A stretch of DNA of 49,691 nt from Glacieibacterium sp038211965 (GTDB taxonomy: Bacteria; Pseudomonadota; Alphaproteobacteria; Sphingomonadales; Sphingomonadaceae), in the NCBI GenBank assembly GCA_038211965.1, contig JBBQVB010000004.1:1-49691 (forward strand), in the 5' to 3' direction. Every line of letters starts with the position of its first letter. The stretch's first letter is position 1. Under the pieces are notes generated by a model. That model saw nothing but the letters and a program-made list of their open reading frames with translations, was not told the DNA's origin and did no database searches. The position numbers and the translations under genes were made by a program. Below, piece by piece: positions 26,152 to 34,476 of this stretch.

Positions 26152-26792
26152 TGCAGGTCTATGGCATGTCGATGTCGCCATTCGTCCGCAAGGTCATGGT
26201 CGCGGCGGCCGAAAAGGGCATCGCCTACGAGCTCAAGCCGACCGGCCTCGGCTCGACCGACCCCGTGTTCCTCGCCGCCAGCCCGTTCCGCAAGATGCCC
26301 GCGTTGGTCGACGGCGATTTCAGCCTCGCCGACTCGACCGCCATCGTCCATTATTTCGAGGCGCTCCACCCCGAGCCGGCGCTGATCCCGACCGAGGCGC
26401 GGGCGCGCGGCAAGACGATCTGGGTCGAGGAATTCGCCGACACCATCCTCGTCGCGGCATTCGCCCCGATGTTCTTCAACCGCGTCGTTGCGCCGAAATT
26501 TCTCGGGCGTCCCGGCGACATGGCCGCCGCCGACAAGGCCGAGGCCGAGGCGCTGCCGCCGGTCCTCGCCTATCTCGAGACCGCCATCGGCGACAGCGGC
26601 CACATGGTCGGCGACACGCTGACGCTCGCCGATATCGCGGTCGCCAGCCCGCTGCTCAACCTCAGCCACGCTGGCTACACGCTCGACGCCGACCGCTTCC
26701 CCAGGATCGTCGCCTTCGCCGCCGCGATGCACGCGCGCCCGAGCTTCGCGCCGATCGTCGCCATCGAGCGTGCGATGCTGGGACAGGCATGA
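26148..26792 (+). CDS. Glutathione S-transferase family protein
   Basis: The 214-aa protein has a thioredoxin-like N domain and a helical C domain. MSMSPFVRKVMVAA holds the probable catalytic Ser/Tyr region (SPFVRK at ~10-15), KMPALVDG carries the cis-proline (~49), ADSTAIVHYFE is the glutathione gamma-glutamyl site, and LTLADIAVASPL is the conserved C-domain N-cap motif. It likely conjugates or removes glutathione from an electrophile. It overlaps its neighbours by ATGA on both sides, so production is coupled with the acyl-CoA synthetase and the GFA protein. Confidence 0.92.
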   Translation: MMQVYGMSMSPFVRKVMVAAAEKGIAYELKPTGLGSTDPVFLAASPFRKMPALVDGDFSLADSTAIVHYFEALHPEPALIPTEARARGKTIWVEEFADTILVAAFAPMFFNRVVAPKFLGRPGDMAAADKAEAEALPPVLAYLETAIGDSGHMVGDTLTLADIAVASPLLNLSHAGYTLDADRFPRIVAFAAAMHARPSFAPIVAIERAMLGQA

Positions 26793-27148
26793 CGGGCGGG
26801 CGCATCGCGGGATCGTGCCACTGCGGCGCGGTAACGCTCGACGTGCCGCCGGCAGAATATGTCAACGAGTGCAATTGCACATTGTGCGTCAAGCTCGGCG
26901 GAATCTGGGCCTATTATCCGCCAGACCAGGTCAGGATCGCTGGTGCCACGGTCGGCTACGTCCGCCGCGACACCGCGACTCCCGCCATCCTCACGCACCA
27001 TTGCCCGGTGTGCGGCGCGACGACCCACTGGCAGCCGATTGGCGACGCGCCGCGCGACCGCATGGGGGTCAACGCCCGGCTGTTCGAGGATGGCGCGCTT
27101 GACGGTGTCGAAGTGCGCCGCATCGACCTGCGGCACGTCCCCGTCTAG
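26789..27148 (+). CDS. GFA/CENP-V-type zinc protein
   Basis: A small 119-aa protein of the glutathione-dependent formaldehyde-activating (GFA) superfamily. Zinc ligands are visible as three clusters: C10 and C12 in GSCHCGAV, C28, C30 and C33 in ECNCTLC, and C71 and C74 in HHCPVCGA. Family members bind glutathione adducts, but many annotated copies have no proven formaldehyde activity. Here it is the last gene of an overlapping operon that also encodes a glutathione transferase, which favours glutathione-linked detoxification. It is convergent with glnA, with a 17-nt gap. Confidence 0.92.
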   Translation: MTGGRIAGSCHCGAVTLDVPPAEYVNECNCTLCVKLGGIWAYYPPDQVRIAGATVGYVRRDTATPAILTHHCPVCGATTHWQPIGDAPRDRMGVNARLFEDGALDGVEVRRIDLRHVPV

Positions 27149-27165
27149 CGACGCCCGACCGGGGG

Positions 27166-28578
27166 CTAGGCGCTATAGTACATGTCGAACTCGACCGGCG
27201 CGGGGGTCATCTCCCACCGCTGCACGTCGTGCATCTTCAACTCGATGTACGACGAGATCTGGTCGTCGGTGAACACTCCGCCCTTGGTGAACACGTGTCG
27301 CGAGCGGTCGAGGCAGCCGAGCGCCTCGCGCAGTGACGCGCAGACGGTCGGGACCTTCTTGAGCTCGCGCGGCGGCAGATCGTAGAGGTTCTTGTCCATC
27401 GCCGGGCCGGGGTGGATGCGGTTCTCGATGCCGTCGAGGCCGGCCATCAGCAGCGCGGTATAGGCGAGGTAGGGATTGGCCATCGCGTCGGGGAAGCGCA
27501 CCTCGACGCGCTTGGCCTTCGCCCCGGTGCCGTAGGGGATGCGGCACGACGCCGAGCGGTTGCGCGCCGAGTAGGCGAGCAGCACGGGAGCCTCGAAACC
27601 GGGAACGAGGCGCTTGTAGCTGTTGGTCGACGGGTTGGTGAAGGCATTGCAGGCCTTGGCATGCTTGATGATGCCGCCGATGAAGAACAATGCCATTTCG
27701 CTGAGGCCGGCATAGCCTTCGCCGGCGAACAGCGGCGTCTTGCCGTTCCAGATCGACAGATGCGTGTGCATGCCACTGCCGTTGTCGTCCTTGATCGGCT
27801 TGGGCATGAACGTCGCGGTCTTGCCATACGCGTGCGCGACCTGGTGGACGACGTACTTGTACACCTGCATGCGGTCGGCGGTGGTGGTCAGCGTGCCGAA
27901 GGTCAGCCCGAGTTCGTGCTGCGCGGCCGCGACCTCATGGTGGTGCTTGTCGCACGGCAGGCCCATTTCGAGCATCGTCGAGACCATCTCGGCGCGCAGG
28001 TCGACGGCGCTGTCGACCGGCGCCACCGGGAAATAGCCGCCCTTGACGCGCGGGCGGTGGCCCATGTTGCCTTCGTCGTATTTGGTGCCGCTGTTGGTCG
28101 GCAGCTCGATGTCGTCGAGGTGGAAGAAGCCCTCGTTGTAGCCGAGGCCGAAACGCACGTCGTCGAAGACGAAGAATTCGGCCTCGGGGCCGATGTAGAT
28201 CGTGTCGCCGATGCCCGTCGACTTGAGATACGCCTCGCCGCGCTTGGCGGTCGAGCGCGGGTCGCGGCCATACAGCTGCCCGGTCGAGGGTTCGACGATG
28301 TCGCAGACGACGATCAGCATCGGCGTCGCCGAGAACGGGTCGATATAGACCGCGTCGAGGTCGGGCTTGAGGATCATGTCGGACTCGTTGATCGCCTTCC
28401 AGCCGTCGATCGAGCTGCCGTCGAACATGAAACCGTCGGTGAGCTGGTCCTCGTCGACCACCGACGACACCATCGTCAGATGCTGCCACTTGCCCTTGGG
28501 ATCGGTGAAGCGGAGATCGACCCACTCGATCTCCTTCTCCTTGATCATGTCGAGAATGGTGGATGCCGTGTTCGCCAT
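27166..28578 (-). CDS. glnA: Glutamine synthetase, type I
   Basis: Makes glutamine from glutamate, ammonia and ATP; dodecameric cytoplasmic enzyme central to nitrogen assimilation. The 470-aa length is typical of GSI-beta. Motifs include FDGSSIDGW near residue 55, the metal site around EAEFFVFDD, the ATP-binding KPIKDDNGSGMHTHLS segment (~260), NPSTNSYKRLVPG, and NLYDLPPRELKKVP, which contains the Tyr that is adenylylated by GlnE in this class. It follows glnB by 28 nt on the same strand, so both are read from the same promoter region, with a candidate sigma-54 promoter upstream. Confidence 0.98.
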   Translation of the reverse strand: MANTASTILDMIKEKEIEWVDLRFTDPKGKWQHLTMVSSVVDEDQLTDGFMFDGSSIDGWKAINESDMILKPDLDAVYIDPFSATPMLIVVCDIVEPSTGQLYGRDPRSTAKRGEAYLKSTGIGDTIYIGPEAEFFVFDDVRFGLGYNEGFFHLDDIELPTNSGTKYDEGNMGHRPRVKGGYFPVAPVDSAVDLRAEMVSTMLEMGLPCDKHHHEVAAAQHELGLTFGTLTTTADRMQVYKYVVHQVAHAYGKTATFMPKPIKDDNGSGMHTHLSIWNGKTPLFAGEGYAGLSEMALFFIGGIIKHAKACNAFTNPSTNSYKRLVPGFEAPVLLAYSARNRSASCRIPYGTGAKAKRVEVRFPDAMANPYLAYTALLMAGLDGIENRIHPGPAMDKNLYDLPPRELKKVPTVCASLREALGCLDRSRHVFTKGGVFTDDQISSYIELKMHDVQRWEMTPAPVEFDMYYSA

Positions 28579-28606
28579 GTCGGTCTAACCCCTCCGAAGT
28601 AGAAAT

Positions 28607-28945
28607 TCAGATCGCGTCGCTGTCCCGCTCGCCCGTCCGGATCCGCACCGCCGCGTCGATGTTCGAGACGAAGATCTTGCCGTCGCCGATGCGCCCGGTG
28701 CGCGCCGCATTGGCGATCGCTTCGACGACGCGGTCGGCCTGATCGTCGTCGACGACGACTTCGAGGCGCACCTTGGGCAGGAAATCGACGACGTACTCGG
28801 CACCGCGATAGAGTTCGGTATGGCCCTTCTGGCGCCCGAAGCCCTTGGCCTCGGTAACGGTGATGCCGCTGACGCCGACCTCGTGGAGCGCTTCCTTCAC
28901 CTCGTCGAGTTTGAAGGGCTTGATGACCGCCTCGATCTTCTTCAC
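28607..28945 (-). CDS. glnB: Nitrogen regulatory protein P-II
   Basis: A 112-aa trimeric signal protein that senses 2-oxoglutarate, ATP/ADP and glutamine status and controls GlnE/NtrB in the family. The T-loop is intact (GRQKGHTELYRGAEYVVDF), with Y51 as the uridylylation site. The C-terminal signature TGRIGDGKIFVSNIDAAVRIRTGE is complete. The GTG at 28945 was chosen because the protein then starts MKKIEAVIKPFK like all PII proteins, and GGGGG lies six bases before it; a longer frame adds non-conserved residues. It is the first gene of glnB-glnA. Confidence 0.97.
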   Translation of the reverse strand: MKKIEAVIKPFKLDEVKEALHEVGVSGITVTEAKGFGRQKGHTELYRGAEYVVDFLPKVRLEVVVDDDQADRVVEAIANAARTGRIGDGKIFVSNIDAAVRIRTGERDSDAI

Positions 28946-28978
28946 GCGCACCCCCGACGGTCCTGACGCTCCACGCCT

Positions 28979-28994
28979 AGCACAAGCCGTGCCA
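28979..28994 (-). promoter_or_regulatory. Candidate sigma-54 promoter of glnB-glnA
   Basis: On the minus strand TGGCACG-N4-GTGCT matches the -24/-12 consensus TGGCACG-N4-TTGC(A/T) at all but one fixed position and has the required GG-N10-GC spacing. The expected start site would lie about 20-25 nt before the glnB GTG, leaving just enough leader for its ribosome site. RpoN/NtrC control of glnBA is well known in other proteobacteria. Confidence 0.65.
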
Positions 28995-29011
28995 GTCGCG
29001 GAACGGGGCAT

Positions 29012-29025
29012 TTCGCACGTGCGAA
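29012..29025. promoter_or_regulatory. Perfect palindrome upstream of the glnB promoter
   Basis: TTCGCACGTGCGAA is fully self-complementary and lies 17 nt upstream of the -24 element of the candidate sigma-54 promoter. It could bind an activator dimer. It is more compact than the usual NtrC site, so the regulator is uncertain. Confidence 0.35.
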
Positions 29026-29083
29026 GGGATTTCTGTGCGGACGGCGTGCTTAGCGGGGGAGCAGTTGCCCGAAATTTGGTCAG

Positions 29084-30034
29084 CTACACCCCGCCCTTGA
29101 ACGTGTTGCACTGCCCCATGTCGCCGCTGTCGAGCCCCGTGCGCAGCCAGCGCACGCGGTCGGCGCTCGAGCCGTGGGTGAAGCTGTCGGGGACGACCTG
29201 GCCTTGCGCCTGGCGTTGCAGCGTGTCGTCGCCGATCGCGGTCGCGGCGCGCAACGCCTCCTCGACATCGCCGGCCTCGAGTGCGCCGCTCGCTTTGGCC
29301 CAGACGCCCGCGAAACAATCGGCCTGGAGTTCGAGGCGCACCGACAGCGCGTTGCGCTGGCTGCGGCTGGCGCGTGCCTGCGCCTGCTCGACCTGATCGC
29401 TGATACCGAGCAGCTTCTGGATGTGGTGGCCGACCTCGTGCGCGATGACATAGGCCTGCGCCGCGTCGCCGGGGGCACCGAAGCGTTGGCTGAGTTCGTC
29501 GAAGAAGCCGAGGTCGAGATAGACCTTGCGGTCGGCGGGGCAATAAAACGGCCCCATCGCCGATTCGGCGGTGCCGCAACCCGAGCGGATCGGCTTGTCG
29601 AACAGTACGAGCTTCGGGCGGGCGTACTGGATGTTGGCCTGGGCGGGCAACAGCTTGGTCCAGACGTCCTCGGTCGACACGATGACGTTGCGGACGAGCT
29701 TATGGTTCGATCCCTCCTGGCGCGCCGTACCCGGCGCCACGGCGGGTGCCGCCTCCTGCGGGCCGACCTGCTGCTGCTGGGGTCCGAAGCCGCCCCCGCC
29801 GCCGCCGAGCAGCCCGCCGAGGCCGCTCAGGCCCCCGCCGAACAGCAGCAGCAGCGCGCCGACGACGACCACCCCGCCGCACCCGAAGCGGCTGAACACC
29901 ATGCCCAGCAACGCGGGGGCGAAGCCGCCGAGACCGCCGCCACCGCCGCCGAAACCGAAGCCCCCGCCGCCGCTACCGTCGCCGCCGCGCCGGTCTTCGA
30001 TGCTGTCGGTATCGCGCTGGTCGTCGAAACGCAT
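29084..30034 (-). CDS. YpfJ-type neutral zinc metallopeptidase
   Basis: The 316-aa protein belongs to the putative neutral zinc metallopeptidase family (YpfJ). It has a Gly-rich N-terminal segment (residues ~18-38), one transmembrane helix (~41-66), a Gly/Gln linker and an extracytoplasmic peptidase domain. The zinc motif HEVGHH is at 199-204, followed by the conserved LELQADCFAGVWA with the third-ligand region and FTHGSSADRVRW. GCGTAESAMGPFYCPADRKVYLDL is also characteristic. Substrate is unknown; the domain should face the periplasm. It is monocistronic as far as visible. Confidence 0.9.
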   Translation of the reverse strand: MRFDDQRDTDSIEDRRGGDGSGGGGFGFGGGGGGLGGFAPALLGMVFSRFGCGGVVVVGALLLLFGGGLSGLGGLLGGGGGGFGPQQQQVGPQEAAPAVAPGTARQEGSNHKLVRNVIVSTEDVWTKLLPAQANIQYARPKLVLFDKPIRSGCGTAESAMGPFYCPADRKVYLDLGFFDELSQRFGAPGDAAQAYVIAHEVGHHIQKLLGISDQVEQAQARASRSQRNALSVRLELQADCFAGVWAKASGALEAGDVEEALRAATAIGDDTLQRQAQGQVVPDSFTHGSSADRVRWLRTGLDSGDMGQCNTFKGGV

Positions 30035-30087
30035 GGTCGTCCCTTATCGAATCGTGTTGCGAGCGTAACGCCGTTCGAGCCCGGCGG

Positions 30088-31020
30088 TTACCGCGCGCGG
30101 GCGAAAGACGCGTCGAGGAGTAGCGCCAGCCGCACGCCGGCCGCCGAGACACGCGCGCGCACGACCGGCGTCGCGGCGGCGATGTAGGTCTCGTCGATCT
30201 GCGCGCGTGGCCCGGCGGCCGCGGCGGCGGGATCGGCGGCCGCAGCAGCGTTCAGCGCGACAACCTCGGCGGGCGAGGGCTCGACCGCGCATTTGTCGGG
30301 ATAGTTGTGGAGGTTGCCGTAGGCCGTGTCCCTCGCCGCCGCCCAGCTTTCGCGCGCCCATGCGGTGATCGCTGCCGCATCGCTGCCCCCGGCGCGCCAC
30401 GTTGCGCGGTCGGCGCGCGTAATGCTGCGCGGCCCGATTGCGGGCGGCTCGGTCAACGCGCGCTCGGCGAGTTCGGTGTCCCAGATGCGGTGGAGGTTCA
30501 TGCGCGGCGGCGACTTCGCGCCATAGTCGGCCTTGACGTCGTTCGCGCCCCGGTCGCCCTTGTCGCCGATGTGCACCGGCTGGTGCATGTCGCCGGCGAA
30601 ATGGACGAGGAAGGCGAGCGCCATGACGCGCTCGGCGTCGGGTTTCGAGCGGTCGGCGAGGATCGCCTGCTGGCGCGGGATCTGCGCCGTCACGCAACTA
30701 CCGTCGGGGCAGTTCGCGGTGATGTCGAAGTCGCCGCAGACGCTGATGTTCTGGTAATGCCACGTCGCGGCATAGGCGAAGCGGTCGCCGAGGCCGCGTA
30801 CGCAGTCGGGCCAGACGCTCGCATCCTCGATCGTGGCGAGCTTGCACGTCGGCGTGTCGACCGTTGCAGATCGCTTGAGCAGGGCGCGGATCGCCTGCCG
30901 CGTCGATGCCTTCGACTCGGCATAGGCGATGCTTGCGACCGTACGGTGGCCGTAGTCGCCCCACGCCAGCGCGGGTCCGGGGAGCAGCACGAGTGTGGCG
31001 AGCAGGGGGGCGATGCGCAT
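30088..31020 (-). CDS. S1/P1-type secreted nuclease
   Basis: Zinc-dependent nuclease that cleaves single-stranded RNA and DNA. The start at 31020 gives a clean signal peptide (MRIAPLLATLVLLPGPALA) and a mature protein beginning WGDYGHR. The new N-terminal Trp and the His are zinc ligands in P1 nuclease. Further ligands are in DASVWPD, TWHYQNIS, HFAGDMHQPVH and NLHRIWDTEL, in the expected order. Length is 310 aa. A frame extending to 31350 was rejected as it would bury the signal peptide. Probably a periplasmic or secreted enzyme for nucleic-acid scavenging. Divergent from the CAP-domain gene. Confidence 0.93.
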   Translation of the reverse strand: MRIAPLLATLVLLPGPALAWGDYGHRTVASIAYAESKASTRQAIRALLKRSATVDTPTCKLATIEDASVWPDCVRGLGDRFAYAATWHYQNISVCGDFDITANCPDGSCVTAQIPRQQAILADRSKPDAERVMALAFLVHFAGDMHQPVHIGDKGDRGANDVKADYGAKSPPRMNLHRIWDTELAERALTEPPAIGPRSITRADRATWRAGGSDAAAITAWARESWAAARDTAYGNLHNYPDKCAVEPSPAEVVALNAAAAADPAAAAAGPRAQIDETYIAAATPVVRARVSAAGVRLALLLDASFARAR

Positions 31021-31114
31021 CGCTGCATCATAGCCGCGCGGCGTGCACGGCGAAAGCCGCCGCTGCACAACGTTGCAACCGACACGTGTCGTTAATGATG
31101 TTATGACAAGAGCG

Positions 31115-31720
31115 ATGCCGAGGGCGAGGGGGGTCGCCACGATGTTGCTTGCCTTTGTCTTTGCCGCGATGCTGCCCTGCGCTGCGGGCGGTTGCGCGAC
31201 CATTCTCGATCCGGCCGAATTTGCCGCGCGGGCGCTCGCCGTCCACAACCGCGAACGCGCTGCGGTCTGTGTGCCGCCGCTGGCGTGGGACCCCAAGGAA
31301 GCCGCCGAAGCCGCCGACTGGGCAAAGCACCTCGCTGAAATCGGCGACATGATCCACTCGGGCGACGAGAACGAGGCGATCGACGCCGAGAGCGGTCAGG
31401 GCGAAAATTTGTTTGCGGGAACGCGCGGGGCCTTTGCGGTCGAGAAGATGATCGGCTTGTGGGCGGAGGAAAAGCGGCGGCTCTCCAAGCTCAAGAGCTG
31501 GGAAGACGACATGCACGCCGTCGGTCACTATACGCAGATGGTGTGGAGCACGACGACGCACGTCGGGTGCGCCGTCGCGGCGGGCAAGCACGAGGACTTT
31601 CTCGTCTGCCGTTATTCGCCGCCGGGCAACATCGACGGGCGTGCGCCATATCCGGCGCCGCCTGCCGCCGCCGCTGCCGGAACCGCGACCTGCCCGTCGG
31701 GGCGCACCGCCGCTCGCTAG
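31115..31720 (+). CDS. CAP-domain (SCP/PR-1-like) secreted protein
   Basis: A 201-aa secreted protein with a signal peptide (residues ~1-28) and a CAP domain. The family signatures are clear: HNRERAAVCVPPLAWD near the N terminus, GENLFAGT, then GHYTQMVWSTTTHVGCAVA and the closing LVCRYSPPGNIDGRAPY, very close to the eukaryotic PR-1 consensus. The cavity His and Glu residues are present. The start is uncertain: 31115 gives a basic n-region, while 31142 has the better ribosome site (GAGGGGGG). Bacterial members bind lipids or have unknown roles. It is followed by a hairpin. Confidence 0.88.
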   Translation: MPRARGVATMLLAFVFAAMLPCAAGGCATILDPAEFAARALAVHNRERAAVCVPPLAWDPKEAAEAADWAKHLAEIGDMIHSGDENEAIDAESGQGENLFAGTRGAFAVEKMIGLWAEEKRRLSKLKSWEDDMHAVGHYTQMVWSTTTHVGCAVAAGKHEDFLVCRYSPPGNIDGRAPYPAPPAAAAAGTATCPSGRTAAR

Positions 31721-31727
31721 TTGCTCC

Positions 31728-31759
31728 CCCCTCCCCGCGAAGCGGAGAGAGGGGAGGGG
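31728..31759. terminator. Hairpin after the CAP-domain gene
   Basis: CCCCTCCCC (31728-31736) pairs perfectly with GGGGAGGGG (31751-31759) around a 14-nt loop that can itself pair partly. It starts eight bases after the stop codon. A likely terminator or REP-like element; a smaller CCCCTC/GAGGGG version follows pheA at 20861. Confidence 0.55.
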
Positions 31760-31808
31760 CACATTCGTGATAGTGCACCGCAGCACGAACCTGTGCTAAG
31801 CGCCGCCC

Positions 31809-33716
31809 ATGCTGACCATCGACGCCGTCACCGTCCGCCTCGGCGGGCGGACCATCCTCGACCGTGCGACCGCGGCGATTCCGGCGCGCGCGCGCGTCGG
31901 GCTGATAGGGCGTAACGGCGCGGGCAAGTCGACGCTGATGAAGGTCGCCGCCGGGCTGCTCGACCCCGACGAGGGCGGCGTCTCGATGCCGCGGGCGTCG
32001 CGCCTTGGGTATATCGCGCAGGAAGCTCCGAGCGGTGCGGGCACGCCGTTCGAGACGGTGCTCGCCGCCGACACCGAACGCGCCGCGCTGATCGCCGAAG
32101 AGGAGGAGGCACACGCCACCGGCCACGACACGAGCTTCGAGGACGAGCACCGCATCTCCGAAATCCACGAGCGACTGAACGCTATCGACGCGCACACCGC
32201 GCCCGCGCGCGCGGCGCGCATCCTCGTCGGACTGGGCTTCGACGAGGCGGCGCAGCATCGCCCGCTCGACAGCTTTTCGGGCGGCTGGAAGATGCGCGTC
32301 GCGCTGGCGGCGCTGCTGTTCTCGCAGCCCGACTTGCTGCTCCTCGACGAGCCGTCGAACCACCTCGATCTCGAAGCGACGCTGTGGCTCGAGGATTTCC
32401 TCAAAGGCTACCGCGCGACGATCCTCGTGATCAGCCACGAGCGCGACCTGCTCAACAACGTCGTCGACTACATCCTGCACCTCGAAGGCGGCAAGACGAC
32501 GCTGTACGCGGGCGGCTACGACGCCTTCGAGTGCCAGCGCGCCGAACGGCTGGCGCAGCTAGCGTCGGCGCGCGAGGCGCAGGCGACGCAGCGCGCCAAG
32601 CTGCAGGATTATGTCGCGCGCAACTCGGCGCGCGCCTCGACCGCCAAGCAGGCGCAGTCGCGCGCCAAGGCGCTCGCGAAGATGCAACCGATCGCCGAGG
32701 CCGCCAACGATCCGACCCTGGTGTTCGACTTTCCGTCGCCTGCCGTTCTCAAGCCGCCGCTGATCCAGCTCGACCGCGCCAGCGTCGGTTACGACGGGCG
32801 GACGATCCTCGACCACCTCGACCTGCGCCTCGATCCCGACGACCGGCTGGCGCTGCTCGGGCGCAACGGCAACGGCAAGACGACGCTGGCGCGGCTGCTC
32901 AGCGGCCAGCTGCCGACGATGAGCGGCGGCATGCACGCGCCGGGCAAGCTCAAGGTCGGCTATTTCACCCAGTATCAGGTCGAGGAACTCGAACACGACG
33001 CGACGCCGCTCCAACACATGTCGCGGCTGATGAAGGGCGCGAGCCCCGGCGCGGTGCGCGGCCAGCTCGGGCGCTTCGGTTTCTCGGGCGCGATGGCCGA
33101 GCAGCCGGTCGGCAAGATGTCGGGCGGCGAGCGCGCGCGGCTCGCGCTGGCGCTGATCACCCGCGACGCGCCGCACCTGCTGATCCTCGACGAGCCGACC
33201 AACCACCTGGACGTCGACGCGCGCGAGGCGCTGGTGCAGGCGCTTGCGGCGTACGGCGGCGCGGTGGTGGTGGTCAGCCATGACCGCCATATGGTCGAGG
33301 CGTCGGCCGACCGGCTGGTGCTGGTCGACGACGGGCGCGCCACCGAATTCGTCGGGTCGCTCGACGATTATACCGCGCAGGTGCTCGGCAAGGGCCCGGC
33401 CAAGCCCGAGGGCGGCGGCAAGACGGGCAACAAGAAGGAAGATCGCCGCGCCGCCGCACAGGCGCGCGAGGCGACTGCCGGACTGCGCAAGGCGGTTCGC
33501 GATGCCGAGGCCGAGACCGCGAAATGGACGCAGCGCCGGTCGGCCATCGACCGCGCGCTGTTCGATCCTGCGAGCGGCGCGCCGGCGGACGCGAAGCGCA
33601 CCGCCGCCGACCTGATGCGCGAACGCGGCGATGTCGAACGCGCGCTGGGCAAGGCCGAAGCCGCATGGCTGGCGGCGAGCGAGGCGCTCGACGGCGCACT
33701 CGCGGCGGCGGCGTGA
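31809..33716 (+). CDS. ABC-F family ATPase
   Basis: A soluble protein of 635 aa with two ABC nucleotide-binding domains and no membrane part. Domain 1 (~1-240) has Walker A GRNGAGKST (~34-42), signature DSFSGGWKMR and Walker B LLLLDEPSNHLD. A charged linker with many Ala/Lys/Arg (~240-310) follows, then domain 2 (~318-525) with GRNGNGKTT, KMSGGERAR and LLILDEPTNHLD. The C terminus (~530-635) is a predicted coiled coil. ABC-F proteins act on the ribosome; domain layout resembles the housekeeping YheS/Uup type rather than an antibiotic-resistance form. No partner gene is adjacent. Confidence 0.93.
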   Translation: MLTIDAVTVRLGGRTILDRATAAIPARARVGLIGRNGAGKSTLMKVAAGLLDPDEGGVSMPRASRLGYIAQEAPSGAGTPFETVLAADTERAALIAEEEEAHATGHDTSFEDEHRISEIHERLNAIDAHTAPARAARILVGLGFDEAAQHRPLDSFSGGWKMRVALAALLFSQPDLLLLDEPSNHLDLEATLWLEDFLKGYRATILVISHERDLLNNVVDYILHLEGGKTTLYAGGYDAFECQRAERLAQLASAREAQATQRAKLQDYVARNSARASTAKQAQSRAKALAKMQPIAEAANDPTLVFDFPSPAVLKPPLIQLDRASVGYDGRTILDHLDLRLDPDDRLALLGRNGNGKTTLARLLSGQLPTMSGGMHAPGKLKVGYFTQYQVEELEHDATPLQHMSRLMKGASPGAVRGQLGRFGFSGAMAEQPVGKMSGGERARLALALITRDAPHLLILDEPTNHLDVDAREALVQALAAYGGAVVVVSHDRHMVEASADRLVLVDDGRATEFVGSLDDYTAQVLGKGPAKPEGGGKTGNKKEDRRAAAQAREATAGLRKAVRDAEAETAKWTQRRSAIDRALFDPASGAPADAKRTAADLMRERGDVERALGKAEAAWLAASEALDGALAAAA

Positions 33717-33776
33717 TTCGGGGTTAATCGCGGCAGGCTTGCCGCCCCGTCGCCGTTGCATGCGGTGGAGGGCCGC

Positions 33777-34391
33777 ATGACCGTCGACTATCTCATTCCC
33801 GCCGATCTGCGGACCTCGATGGACGAACTGGCGGCGCATGTCGCGGCCGGGCGCTTCGAAGCGGTGCTCGCGGGGCTTCTCGCCGCGACCGAGAGCGTCC
33901 ACCCCGACAGTATCCGCGCGCGTATCGTCATGGCGATCAGGGGGGGTGGCGAGGCACCGCCGCAGCGTTTCGCCGACGATGCCGCGGGGATCGCAGCGCG
34001 TCTCGACGCGCTCGACCCGAGGGCGCGCGCAGTGGCGGTGTTCATGCTGCTGCCGTGCGCGGGCGACTGCACGCCGCGCCTCGCGACCGAGAGCGACTTC
34101 GCCTTCACGGTCCGGTTGTTCGGATCGCATGCGCTGGTGTGGCGGGTGGCGGGCGGCGCGGCGTTGCCGCAGTTGCCGGGGCTGGCGGACGCGGTGCTCG
34201 CCGGGTTCGCCAAGCCGCTGACCGCCGCACGTCGCTATCTCGATCGTGTGCCGCGGGCGGCAGACTGGCTCGAATGGTTTGCGGCGGGCGGTCGCCACCC
34301 CGATGCGGCGATCCAGCGCGATCCGTTGCCGGTAGTGCTGGCGCGCTGGTTTGCTGGACACCGGAACGGTCGCTTGCAGGCGGTTGACTGA
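33777..34391 (+). CDS. Hypothetical protein, 204 aa
   Basis: I do not recognise this family. GGAGG five bases before the ATG at 33777 supports this start over a TTG at 33756. The protein is soluble, Ala-rich and mostly helical, with no signal peptide or transmembrane helix. Notable parts are YLIPADLRTSMDEL at the start, FMLLPCAGDC mid-protein and an aromatic WLEWFAAGGRHPDAAIQRDP segment near the C terminus. Codon bias matches the neighbours, so it is a real resident gene. It follows the ABC-F gene by 60 nt and may be co-transcribed. Confidence 0.7.
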   Translation: MTVDYLIPADLRTSMDELAAHVAAGRFEAVLAGLLAATESVHPDSIRARIVMAIRGGGEAPPQRFADDAAGIAARLDALDPRARAVAVFMLLPCAGDCTPRLATESDFAFTVRLFGSHALVWRVAGGAALPQLPGLADAVLAGFAKPLTAARRYLDRVPRAADWLEWFAAGGRHPDAAIQRDPLPVVLARWFAGHRNGRLQAVD

Positions 34392-34476
34392 GGCACGCAG
34401 CCGCTTGTTCATACGGGCACGCCCAGCAGTAGCCCCTCGCTTGTCATGCTGACGCTTTGCCGTGACTATGGGCTGA

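Noticed and set aside
31021..31350. Extended N terminus of the S1/P1 nuclease
   Set aside because: It would bury the signal peptide and the N-terminal Trp zinc ligand and overlap the divergent CAP gene.
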